NCBI GenBank assembly: GCA_016792845.1
Contig: JAEUKH010000029.1
Coordinates: 434,001-498,000, forward strand
Length of the DNA stretch: 64,000 nt
Source of the DNA: Myxococcales bacterium
Lineage (GTDB): Bacteria; Myxococcota_A; Polyangia; Polyangiales; Ga0077539
Direction of reading: 5' to 3'
This document shows positions 36,547 to 45,600 of this stretch, piece by piece. The notes under the pieces are model-generated. The model was not told the DNA's origin. It did no database searches and was given only the letters and a program-made list of their open reading frames with translations. Positions within the stretch are counted from its first letter, which is position 1; each line of letters starts with the position of its first letter. The translations under genes were made by a program, and so were the position numbers.

Positions 36547-38151
36547 ATGGCAGCCCGAGGTTCACCCGACGAAGACGATACGCTGGTCGACGCGCGGCTT
36601 GGGGCGCTCGAATGGGGCGTAGCCTGTTCGGCCTTTCAGACCGAAGGGGGCTTGAACGGGCCCACCGGGCCGCAGCACCACTGGCGCGACTGGGAGGCTT
36701 CGGGTCGCGTCGAGCCCTCGCACCCCGGGGTCGGCCTCTGGCGAGGCTTCTCCGAGGCGGTGTCGCGCGCGCGCACGCTGGGCCTCAGGGTGTTTCGGCT
36801 GAGCCTTGAGTGGGCGCGGCTCTGCCCGGTCTCTGAGCGCCTCGACCCCGCGGCGGTGCGTGGCTACGCGGCGCGTCTCGGGGCGCTGCGCGGGGCGGGC
36901 ATCGAGCCCCTGGTGACGCTGTGTCACTTCACGCATCCCGCTTGGTTGGGAGCCGATTTCTGGCTTTCGGGCGACGCCCCCGAGGTCTTCGCGGGCTACG
37001 CCGAGTCTGCGGTGGCGGCCCTCAACGCCGCGCTGACCCGTCGCGGTGCGGCGCCGCTGCGTCGCATGGTGACGCTCAATGAGCCCAACATGCTGGCCCT
37101 CGCGAGCTATGTGGCGGGGGTCTTCCCGCACGGGGCTGGGGCCCTCGCAGAGGGGGCGCCGATGGGGCTGTTGCGGGCCTGGCTCGCCCTCGACCACATG
37201 CTCGCGGCCCACGTCTTGACTGTGCGTCGGCTCAGGGCTCGGTACCTCCGCGAGGGGTGGGGCGCTCCCGATTGCAGCACCAACCTCAACGTGGTTGATC
37301 TCTACCCGCTCGCGAAGATGCCCTTCGACCTGTTGCGCGCGCCCTCGCTCGGGGTCACCCCGCGGGGTCTCGACGCGCACATCGCGGCCTGCCGCGGGCG
37401 CTTTCACGACGATCTCTTCGACCACGGGCGACCCTCCGTCGAGGCGCGGGTCGCGCGGCACCTCGAAGCCGCGCTCGTGCGCTTCTTCACGCCGCAGTGC
37501 CTCCCGCGCACGCTGGGGCTGGTGTTCGAGCGTAACGCCCCGTCGACCCTCGATCACCTCGCCATCGACGTGTATGACCCCTTCACGGCGAATCAGCTCC
37601 AGGCCATGCCCGCGGTGGTCGAGGCGCTGTCTGAAGGCGCTTGGGGCCGCCTCGCCGAAGCCTCTGCCGCGTCGGGGGCGTTTCGGCTGGCGCCACCTTG
37701 GGCGTGGCGGCACAGCGCGAAGACCTTGGTGGCCGCGGTGCGCGCGATGCACGGCGGTGCGCCCTCGCTGCCCATCGACATCGACGAGTGCGGCATGGCC
37801 TTCGAACGGCCCGAAGGCGCGCAGTGTCGCCCGCGCGCCGACGGTCTGACGCGGCCTCGGTTTCTGCTCGAAATGGCCCGCGGTGTCTTCGATGCGATCA
37901 CCCAAGAGGCGCTGCCCCTTCGCACCTTCTGCCTGTGGACCCTCGTCGACAATTACGAACTCGGGCACTGGAGCCCACGCTTCGGTCTCTACGGGCTCGC
38001 GTCGCGTGAAACACCGCGGGCGCGCTGGTCGTATGGTGACGCTCGCGGCGACGACGCGGCGGCGGTGTATCAAGCGATCATCGCCGCGTTTGCGACACCT
38101 CGTGCGGCCCTCGAGGGGTGGCTGACACGCGGCGGCGAGGTCAAACAATGA
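36547..38151 (+). CDS. GH1-family glycosidase (beta-glucosidase-like)
   Basis: 534 residues from the ATG at 36547. The family-1 fold is supported by FRLSLEWARLCP near 83-94, the acid/base motif TLNEPN with Glu179, and FCLWTLVDNYELGHWSPRFGLYG near the end. The nucleophile strand, normally TENG, reads DECG: Glu414 is kept but the next Asn is Cys. No signal peptide is seen, so it may be cytosolic. The expected reaction is hydrolysis of beta-linked sugars or glycosides, with substrate unknown. An adjacent TetR gene is divergent, suggesting ligand-controlled expression. Confidence 0.86.
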   Translation: MAARGSPDEDDTLVDARLGALEWGVACSAFQTEGGLNGPTGPQHHWRDWEASGRVEPSHPGVGLWRGFSEAVSRARTLGLRVFRLSLEWARLCPVSERLDPAAVRGYAARLGALRGAGIEPLVTLCHFTHPAWLGADFWLSGDAPEVFAGYAESAVAALNAALTRRGAAPLRRMVTLNEPNMLALASYVAGVFPHGAGALAEGAPMGLLRAWLALDHMLAAHVLTVRRLRARYLREGWGAPDCSTNLNVVDLYPLAKMPFDLLRAPSLGVTPRGLDAHIAACRGRFHDDLFDHGRPSVEARVARHLEAALVRFFTPQCLPRTLGLVFERNAPSTLDHLAIDVYDPFTANQLQAMPAVVEALSEGAWGRLAEASAASGAFRLAPPWAWRHSAKTLVAAVRAMHGGAPSLPIDIDECGMAFERPEGAQCRPRADGLTRPRFLLEMARGVFDAITQEALPLRTFCLWTLVDNYELGHWSPRFGLYGLASRETPRARWSYGDARGDDAAAVYQAIIAAFATPRAALEGWLTRGGEVKQ

Positions 38152-38335
38152 CCCCGCGGGTGCGACAGAGGGTCGACGTTGCGTGGCAGGTGTCTGAGAG
38201 TTGTGTACGATCGCGGCACCAACAGTTGGTAGCGCAGGGGGTCGTCGGGCCGACTCCCGCAAAAAGAGGGTTCAACGGGCAAAAACCCGGTCACCCGCCG
38301 CGAGTTGGGTCGCAGTGCCCGCAGGAGAGTCGACG
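38152..38335. other. Leader region with two small inverted repeats
   Basis: This 184-base gap precedes the DUF898 gene. ACCAAC (38218-38223) pairs with GTTGGT (38225-38230) around one base. CGGG (38276-38279) pairs with CCCG (38286-38289) around CAAAAA. The ribosome site AGGAGA lies about 8 bases before the ATG at 38336. These could be regulatory or chance elements; no known riboswitch motif is recognised. Confidence 0.35.
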
Positions 38336-39346
38336 ATGATGCAGGTCTCAGGTGGTGGCGCGGAGGTCCCGATGATGATGGGCGGATACCCAGGCGGTGG
38401 TGGCTTCGGCCCGCCTCCGGGCGGCGGCGGTTTCGGCCCGCCTCCGGGCGGTGGTGGCTTCGGCCCGCCTCCGGGCGGCGGTGGTTTCGGCCCGCCTCCG
38501 GGCGGTGGCGGTTTTGGTCCGCCTCCGGGCGGCGGTTTCGGCCCGCCTCCGGGTGGTGGTTTTGGTCCGCCTCCGGGCGGTGGCGGTTTTGGTCCGCCTC
38601 CGGGCGGCGGTGGCTTCGGGATGCCCGGCGGCCGCGTGGCCTACACCGGCACCGGCGGCGCGCTCGCGATGGGCATGATCGTCGGGGTGATCTTGCCGAT
38701 CCTCGTGGCGTACATGATCCTCGGCGGGGCGGTCTTCGCGGGGCAGCAAATGCGCGGCGATGCGGGGCAGGCGATCTCGGCCCTGGGTGGCCTCGTGGGC
38801 GGCGTGGCGATCTTGGTGTTGGGCCTCATCGGCGCCAACAAGATGATCGGCTTCTACTGGGACAACCTCACCATCGAGGGCAAGCGCTGTCAGTACCGCG
38901 GCACCGTGGGCGGTCTGGTGGGCGCGATGATCGTGCCGTACATCCTCACGGCGCTCACCCTGGGCATTTACACGCCCTGGCTCTTCGCGAAGCTCAAGCA
39001 CTTCATTTACGAGAATGTCGATGTGGGCGGCGAGCGCTTGCAGTTCTCGGGTAACCCGGGCGACCTCTTGGGGCTCGTGGTGATCTACATCGTGATCGTG
39101 GTGGTGGGCGCCTTCCTCGGCGGGATTCCGACCATTTTGGCCCTCCCGTGGATCATGAACAAGTTCAGCGAATGGGAGTGGAACAACTCGAGCATCTCGG
39201 GGCGCGCCTTCCGTTACCAGTCTGAGTTCGGCGACCGTCTGGTGAACATCCTGGTCTCGGGCCTGCTCGCGGGCTGCACGCTCTACATCGGCCTCCCGTG
39301 GTCGATGGTGATGCAGTGGGATTACGAAGCGAAGCACATCTCTTGA
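38336..39346 (+). CDS. DUF898 (YjgN-like) membrane protein with N-terminal FGPPP repeats
   Basis: 336 residues. Residues 20-99 are low-complexity repeats (FGPPP plus Gly linkers, eight copies then FGMPGG). After this, DUF898 membrane domains follow with several hydrophobic segments (ALAMGMIVGVILPILVAYMI, GGLVGGVAILVLGLIGA, ILTALTLGIYTPWLF, LLGLVVIYIVIVVVGAFLGG) and repeated blocks such as NLTIEGKRCQYRG and WNNSSISGRAFRYQ typical of YjgN/DUF898. The function of the family is not established. The Gly/Pro head is likely a flexible cytoplasmic extension. The stop overlaps the next ATG (TGATG). Confidence 0.85.
   Translation: MMQVSGGGAEVPMMMGGYPGGGGFGPPPGGGGFGPPPGGGGFGPPPGGGGFGPPPGGGGFGPPPGGGFGPPPGGGFGPPPGGGGFGPPPGGGGFGMPGGRVAYTGTGGALAMGMIVGVILPILVAYMILGGAVFAGQQMRGDAGQAISALGGLVGGVAILVLGLIGANKMIGFYWDNLTIEGKRCQYRGTVGGLVGAMIVPYILTALTLGIYTPWLFAKLKHFIYENVDVGGERLQFSGNPGDLLGLVVIYIVIVVVGAFLGGIPTILALPWIMNKFSEWEWNNSSISGRAFRYQSEFGDRLVNILVSGLLAGCTLYIGLPWSMVMQWDYEAKHIS
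38393..38620 (+). repeat. In-gene tandem repeat encoding FGPPP-Gly units
   Basis: Eight units of 27 or 24 bases encode FGPPPGGGG or FGPPPGGG at the N-terminus of the DUF898 protein. Unit 5 and unit 6 are one Gly codon shorter. Synonymous third positions differ between units, so the array is not a recent perfect expansion. Confidence 0.85.
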
Positions 39347-39726
39347 TGCGCTTGGGGCCTCGCCTTCGGCGGGCGACCTTACGGTTGCGCCCGGTCATCG
39401 AGGTCGGGGCCCTGGTCTTCGTGTTGGGTCTCCTTCCGTTCTCGACCTGCGTCTCGCAACGGCTGTTTCATCTACCCTGCCCGGGCTGTGGCATGACCCG
39501 CGCGGTCAAGGCCCTGGTGTTGGGGCGTTGGCGTGAGAGCCTGGCCTTTCACCCGCTGGCCCTGCCGTTGTTGTTGGGCCTCGGGGCGACCTTCGCGGTG
39601 GCCGCAGGCTTGCCCGACGACGACCCGCGCTTTGAGCGCTGGCGCGATGGGGCGCTGCGCCTCGCGGGGTTCGCCTTGGGCGTTGTTTGGGTGGCGCGGC
39701 TCGCTGGAGTGTTGCCGCGCGTGTGA
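39346..39726 (+). CDS. DUF2752 small membrane protein
   Basis: 126 residues from the ATG at 39346, which overlaps the DUF898 stop (TGATG). The DUF2752 hallmark FHLPCPGCGMTRAVKAL is present, with Cys residues in CPGCGMTR and FHPLALPL downstream. Hydrophobic segments fit two or three membrane spans. Family function is unknown. It is translationally coupled to DUF898 and stands before two genes for membrane glycan transfer, suggesting an envelope role. Confidence 0.85.
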   Translation: MRLGPRLRRATLRLRPVIEVGALVFVLGLLPFSTCVSQRLFHLPCPGCGMTRAVKALVLGRWRESLAFHPLALPLLLGLGATFAVAAGLPDDDPRFERWRDGALRLAGFALGVVWVARLAGVLPRV

Positions 39727-39750
39727 AGGGCTGCGATAGAGTGCGCCGCC

Positions 39751-40722
39751 GTGGCGACCCCACCCTTGAGTGTTGATTCCTGGCTCACGAAGACTCGTGG
39801 GTTTCGCGCAATGTTGCTGCTCATCCCGCTGGCCGCGGGTGCCGAACTGGTCGCCGAGTGGGTGACCGAGGCGCGGGTGCCGCGCGAGGCCGACTGGCGC
39901 GCCGCGCAGCAGTATTTGCGGCAAACACGCCGAGACGGCGACCTCGTCGCTTCGGCCCCGTTGTGGACCGACCCCCTCGCGCGGCGCTATTTCGGTGACT
40001 TGATCTCGCTCGCCGACGCGGCGCGCCCCGACGCGACCCGGTATCGCCGCGCCCTGGTGGCGACGATTCGCGGTCGCGAACACCCTGATTTTCAAGGCTG
40101 GCGCGAGACCGCCCAGCAGCGCTTCGGGCCCATCACCGTGCGCACCCTTGAGAACCCCGCGCCCGCGCAGGTGCGGTACGATCTCATCGCGCATTTGCAC
40201 CCGCCCGACGCGCGCGGGTTTCGCGTCTTGGGCAACGACTCCCTCGAATGCCAGTGGCGCACGGGCATCAACGTGATGGGCGGCGGGCTCGGGCAGGGGG
40301 CCTTGGCGCCCCCAAACCGCTTCACCTGCTCGAACGAAGGGTGGAACTACCTGGGCGTCACCGTCATTGAAGACATGGAGCACCGCGGGCGACAGTGCAT
40401 CTGGTCGCATCCGGTGCAGGGCGGGGTGATGGCGACCGAGTGGCCCGAAGCGCAGGTCGCGGCGCGGCTCCACGGGCACCACGGGCTCGCGTACGAGGCC
40501 GAACGCGGTGACGACGAGGGGCACATCGGGGCCGACGTCGAGCTTCGCGCCCTCGTCGACGGCGAAGAGGTCGGGCGCAGCCTCCATCACGACGGCGAGG
40601 GGTGGAAGGTGTTCGACTTCGACACCCTGCGCTTCGCCAACGGCACACACCGACTGCGCATCGAGATTCGTACCGAGAACGCGGGCATGCGCCACTATTG
40701 TTTTGAAGGAGACCTCAGGTGA
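39751..40722 (+). CDS. Membrane-anchored hypothetical protein paired with GT39 transferase
   Basis: 323 residues. A single N-terminal hydrophobic segment (AMLLLIPLAAGAELVAEWV) anchors the protein. The next section (DWRAAQQYLRQTRRDGDLVASAPLWTDPLARRY) resembles the soluble tail region that follows membrane domains in GT39-type transferases. The C-terminal part is beta-rich with many Gly/His/Cys. Its stop overlaps the start of the GT39 gene (GTGA), so the two probably act together on the periplasmic side. Confidence 0.72.
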   Translation: MATPPLSVDSWLTKTRGFRAMLLLIPLAAGAELVAEWVTEARVPREADWRAAQQYLRQTRRDGDLVASAPLWTDPLARRYFGDLISLADAARPDATRYRRALVATIRGREHPDFQGWRETAQQRFGPITVRTLENPAPAQVRYDLIAHLHPPDARGFRVLGNDSLECQWRTGINVMGGGLGQGALAPPNRFTCSNEGWNYLGVTVIEDMEHRGRQCIWSHPVQGGVMATEWPEAQVAARLHGHHGLAYEAERGDDEGHIGADVELRALVDGEEVGRSLHHDGEGWKVFDFDTLRFANGTHRLRIEIRTENAGMRHYCFEGDLR

Positions 40723-42452
40723 GTGAGCGATGGGCGCGTTGGCGGCCAGCCCTTTTGCCGCATCTCATTGGGTTTAGCTTGATGAGCGCCTACGTGGCGC
40801 TGCTCTTTCGTACGGCGCGGCATCTCGGGTTCGCACGCGACGAAGGCTTCTACTTCGCGGCGAGCACCTCGTACGCGCGGTGGTTCGACCTCTTGCTGCG
40901 AAACCGCCACGAGGCCCTCACCCGCACCGCCATCGACCAGGCGTGGAACATCAACCACGAACACCCCTCATTGATGAAGAGCCTCTTCGGCCTAAGCTGG
41001 CTCTTCTTGCATGAGAAGTGGCACCTCATCGCCCAAGAGAGCCTCAGCTTTCGGCTCCCTGGCATGGTGATGGGCGGGCTCGGGCTCTGGCTGGTGTACC
41101 TCTTCGGGTATCGCCTCACGGGCCGTCACCGCGTCGGCCTGATGGCCGCGGCGCTGCTCGGGTTGATGCCGCGGGTGTTCTACCACGCGCACCTCGATTG
41201 CTTCGACGTGCCAGTGATGACCATGTGGGTCGCGGTGCTGTACTGCCATTGGCGCTCGCTCGACGGGGGCTTCGGCTGGTCGCTCGCGACGGGGGTGATG
41301 TGGGGGCTTTGTCTTGAGACAAAGCACAACGCGTGGTTCGTGCCCATCCTCGTGGTGGTGCACTGGCTGGTGACCCGCGGGGGCGAGTTCTTGAGCGCGT
41401 CGCGTCGCGGCAACTTCCCGCTGCCGCTGTCGCTGCCGATGATGGCCTTGCTCGGCCCGGTGATCTTTGTCGGCCTCTGGCCCTGGATGTGGTTTGACAC
41501 CCTCGCGACCCCCGACGGTCACCCGGGGCGCTTTTCAGAGTATGCAAACTTTCACCTCCATCACGCCTACTACAACATGGAGTATCTCGGGTTTAACTGG
41601 TTCAGGCCCCCGTTCCCGCGCAGCTATGCGTGGGGCATGATTGTCTTTACGGTACCCGCGATCACGCTCCTCTTGGGTCTCTTGGGGGTGAGCACGCAGC
41701 TCACTGCCTTGGCGCGCGAGCTCAGCTGGTTGCCTTCGGCGCTGGCGCCTGCGCGCTCGGCATGGGGCGCGCGGCTCAAGACCTTCGCAGACGCCTGGCC
41801 CGAAGACCGCCGCGGCTCGGTGAGCTTTCTCTTGCTGGGTTTCGCGGTGCCATTGGGGCCCTGGCTCTCGCCGAAGACGCCCATCTTCGGGGGCACGAAG
41901 CATTGGTTCCCCGCGTATCCGTTTCTGGCCTTGTTTGCAGGCCTTGGTTTCTGGGCGCTCAGTCGTCTTTTTGAAGCATGGTTGGGCGAACGTGTGACCC
42001 GCACCTGGCTCGCGGTCTTGTGCCTCGGCGCCGCGCTCGTCTTGCCTGCCTTCAGCCAGACCGCGCACTCGCACCCCTTTGGTTTGTCGAATTACACCCC
42101 GCTCGCGGGGGGGGCACCCGGGGGCGCCGATCTCGGTCTCAACCGGCAGTTCTGGGGCTTCACCACCGCGAGCCTCGTGCCGTACTTCAACGCGCAAGCC
42201 CGGCCCGGCGCCAGCGTCTACATCCATGACACCACCTGGGATAGCTGGGTCATGATGCAGCGCGACGGCTATCTGCGAGGTGACCTTCGTGCGGTCTGGC
42301 AGCCCGCGGAGGCTGACTTTTCGATCGTCCATCATGAGCTTCATATGAATGAAGTCGACTATCAAAACTGGGTCACCTGGCAGTCGCCCCGGGTCGCCGA
42401 GGTGCTCACCTATGACGGCGTGCCCATTGTTTCTGTGTATCGACGGCCTTGA
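40719..42452 (+). CDS. GT39-type (PMT/ArnT-like) membrane glycosyltransferase
   Basis: 577 residues, with about ten membrane segments (for example GLWLVYLFGYRL, LPMMALLGPVIFVGLWPWMW, AITLLLGLLGVSTQL). The first periplasmic loop has RDEGFYFAAS, matching the acidic-pair region of PMT/ArnT-like family-39 transferases, and NHEHPSLMK lies near 78-86. These enzymes transfer sugars from lipid-linked donors to lipids or proteins. The C-terminal soluble part is periplasmic. The donor and acceptor are unknown. It ends the DUF898-DUF2752 operon. Confidence 0.86.
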   Translation: MSERWARWRPALLPHLIGFSLMSAYVALLFRTARHLGFARDEGFYFAASTSYARWFDLLLRNRHEALTRTAIDQAWNINHEHPSLMKSLFGLSWLFLHEKWHLIAQESLSFRLPGMVMGGLGLWLVYLFGYRLTGRHRVGLMAAALLGLMPRVFYHAHLDCFDVPVMTMWVAVLYCHWRSLDGGFGWSLATGVMWGLCLETKHNAWFVPILVVVHWLVTRGGEFLSASRRGNFPLPLSLPMMALLGPVIFVGLWPWMWFDTLATPDGHPGRFSEYANFHLHHAYYNMEYLGFNWFRPPFPRSYAWGMIVFTVPAITLLLGLLGVSTQLTALARELSWLPSALAPARSAWGARLKTFADAWPEDRRGSVSFLLLGFAVPLGPWLSPKTPIFGGTKHWFPAYPFLALFAGLGFWALSRLFEAWLGERVTRTWLAVLCLGAALVLPAFSQTAHSHPFGLSNYTPLAGGAPGGADLGLNRQFWGFTTASLVPYFNAQARPGASVYIHDTTWDSWVMMQRDGYLRGDLRAVWQPAEADFSIVHHELHMNEVDYQNWVTWQSPRVAEVLTYDGVPIVSVYRRP

Positions 42453-42512
42453 GTCTGCGCCTTTGGTGAGACACGCCGCGTCGGCTCGCCCTCTTTCTGT
42501 GCTCTTGACCCC

Positions 42513-42529
42513 TCAGCGTTAGACGCTGA
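42513..42529. terminator. Small perfect hairpin after the GT39 gene
   Basis: TCAGCGT (42513-42519) pairs with ACGCTGA (42523-42529) around TAG. It lies 61 bases after the GT39 stop, followed by a second CCGCGG-type repeat. It is possibly a terminator, but there is no T-run. Confidence 0.4.
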
Positions 42530-42671
42530 AGCCGCGGGCTTCGATGCCGCGGTACAAGGGGGGCAATTGCTGCTCAAGCCCTTCTCAGGAAGCGGATTTT
42601 GTGTAGATTCACAGGGGAATTATTGGTGAGCAACCGATGGTGGGACGCTCAACCAATGCATCAGGAGGCCC

Positions 42672-45600
42672 ATGAAGCGGCTTACATGGTTGGCAATTGT
42701 TGCCTCGTTCGCAGCAGGCTGCGGCGATTCGGCGACCCCGGCTCCCCCGACAGACACGGGGGCGCCTTCCGACGCGGCGGGTGACGCGAGCGGCGGCGGT
42801 GACAGCGCGATCGCCGATGGCGGCGGCACTGACTCGGGCGGCAGCACCGACTCGGGCGGCGGCACCGACACGGGGATGATGACCGAAGACGCGGGCGGCG
42901 GCACCGACTCGGGCGGCGGCACCGATTCGGGCGGCGGCACCGACTCGGGCGGCGGCACCGACTCGGGCGGCGGCACCGACTCGGGCGGCGGCATCGACAG
43001 CACCACCGGCGACGGCGGCACGGTCGAGAACGACGCCGGCGCGTGCCTCGTCGAGTCGACGCGCTCTTGCTACACGGGCAACGAGACCACCCGCGGGGTC
43101 GGGCGATGTCGCGGCGGCACACAGGTCTGCATGGCGCCGGGCGTCTTCGGCACCTGCGAGGGCGAGGTGCTCCCCGCCGCGATGGAGATGTGCGGCAACG
43201 GCATCGACGACAACTGCAACGGCATGGTCGATGAGACCTGCAACGAGTGCACGGCGCCTGAGACCCGGCCTTGCTACACCGGGCTCAATGGCACCCAAGG
43301 CGTGGGGCGTTGCCGCGCGGGCACCCAGGCTTGCAACAGCATGGGGCAGTACGCCGGGGCGTGCATGAACGAAGTGTTGCCCGGGATGGGCGACCTCTGC
43401 GGCAACAACATCGACGACGACTGTGACGGCATGGTCGACGAGATGTGCGGCGAGTGCACGCCGGGCGAGACGCGGCAGTGCTACACCGGCCCGATGAACA
43501 CCCGCGGCATGGGCCGCTGCGTGGCGGGGCAGCAGGTGTGCGGCACCAACGCGAGCTACGGCTCAAGCTGCATCGGCGAGGTCACGCCCGCGATGAGCGA
43601 GACCTGCGGCAACATGATCGACGACGACTGCAACGGCATGGTCGACGACCTCTGCGGTGAGTGCACGCCGGGCATGACCCGGAGCTGCTACACCGGCGCG
43701 TCGGGCACCTCGGGCCGAGGTATTTGCCGCGACGGCACGCAGATCTGCCAGTCGAACCGCACCTGGTCACAGAGCTGCGCGGGCGAGGTGGTGCCGACCG
43801 CCGAGCGCTGCGACGGCATGGACAACAACTGCAACGGCATGACTGACGAGGCCCCCGAGTCGACCCAGACCTGCATGCTGATGAACGCCGTGGCCGCCTG
43901 CACCAACGCGCAGTGCACCATCGCCTCGTGCACCGGCAGCAACGCCAACTGCGACATGAACGCGGCGAACGGCTGCGAAGTCGACGTCAACAGCTCGACG
44001 CAAAACTGCGGCGCCTGCGGTCGCGCTTGCGCCGCCGGGCAGAGCTGCACCGCGGGTCGCTGCACCGGCGCCACCGGCCTCGAGCTCGCGCTCGGTCTGA
44101 ACCACGGCTGCGCCGTTCAGAGCGACGGATCGCTCGCGTGCTGGGGCAACAACGGCAACCAGCAGCTCGGCGACGTGACCACCGTGTCGCGCGCTGCGCC
44201 GGTGACCGTGAACAACGTGAACGCCACCGACCTGCGCGAGGTCGGCCTCGGCGCGACGCACTCGTGCGTGCTCCGTAACGAGGGCAGCGTGTACTGCTGG
44301 GGCTCGGGCACCTACGGCCAGATCGGCGACGGCGCCACGGCGCAGCGCCCGGTGCCGACGCAGGCCTTCGGGCTCACCGACGCGGTGCAGATCTCGGTCG
44401 GCGCGTACCACAACTGCGTGGTGCGCCGCGCGGGCACCGTGTCGTGCTGGGGGTACAACAACCAAGGTCAGCTCGGCGACGGCACCGTGTCGAACCGCGT
44501 GCTCGCCTCCGAAGTGCCGGGCGTCGTCAACGCCGTCCAGGTGGCCGTGGGCGGCTCGCATAGCTGCGCGCTCCGCGCCGACGGCTCGGTGATGTGCTGG
44601 GGCTACAACGTGTACGGTCAGATCGGCGACGGCTCGACCACGCAGCGCCGAAATGCTGTGGTGGTGCCTGGGCTTACCAACGTCGTGCAGATCACCGCGG
44701 GGCTCAACCACACCTGCGCGCTCCGCCGTGACGGAACGGCCCTCTGCTGGGGCTACGGCGTCAACGGCGCCCTCGGCAACGGCGCGGCGACCAACGCCGC
44801 GGCGCCGAGCCAGGTGGCGGGGCTCACCGATGCGGCGCAGATCCAGGCGGGCGACCAGTTCACCTGCGCGCGCCGCTCGAACGGCACGGTGACGTGCTGG
44901 GGGCAGAACAACTACGGTCAGCTCGGCGACGGCACCACGTCGAACCGCGTGATCGGCGCTGCGGTCACGGGCCTCACCGAGGCCGCGCGCATCTCGGTCG
45001 GCGGGTACACGGTCTGCGCCCGTCGCGCCAACGGCGACGTGGTGTGCTGGGGCCGCAACGACCTCGGCCAGCTCGCCGATGGCACCCTCACCAACCGCTC
45101 GACGGCCACGGTGAACATCTTCGGCATGCCCGCCGCCCAGGGCTGCTCGGGCACGGCCTGCGCGGCGCTCCCGCTCGGCATCGGCCGAAACCACGGCTGC
45201 GCGGTACAAAACGACCGTCGCGTGGTCTGCTGGGGCTACAACAACGCCGGTCAGCTCGGCGACGGCTCGGTGCTCAGCCGCCGCGCGCCCCGGGTGGTGC
45301 CGAACCTCGCCGACGTGGCCGAGGTCTCAGGCGGCGGCACGCACACCTGCGCGCGCCGCGCCAACGGCACCGTGGCTTGCTGGGGCAACGGCGCCCAAGG
45401 CCAGATCGGCGACGGCGCCACGGCCTCGCCGCGGGTGCCCACCAACGCCTTCGGCGTCTCTGACGCAACCCGCGTCGTGACGGGCTTCAACCACACCTGC
45501 ATCTTGCGCCAGAGCGGCCAGGTGATGTGCTGGGGCCTCAACAACTACGGTCAGCTGGGTCTCGGCAATGTGACCAACCAGACCGTGCCGCAGAACGTGA

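Noticed and set aside
38393..38620. Regular repeat array considered as CRISPR
   Set aside because: Units are contiguous coding repeats of 24-27 bases with no unique spacers.
42894..43001. Short tandem repeat considered as CRISPR or VNTR element
   Set aside because: 18-base in-frame codon repeats without spacers; kept as a coding repeat.
43767..45209. 480-codon minus-strand frame opposite the RCC1 lipoprotein
   Set aside because: It mirrors the RCC1 repeats and has no start site or domain support.
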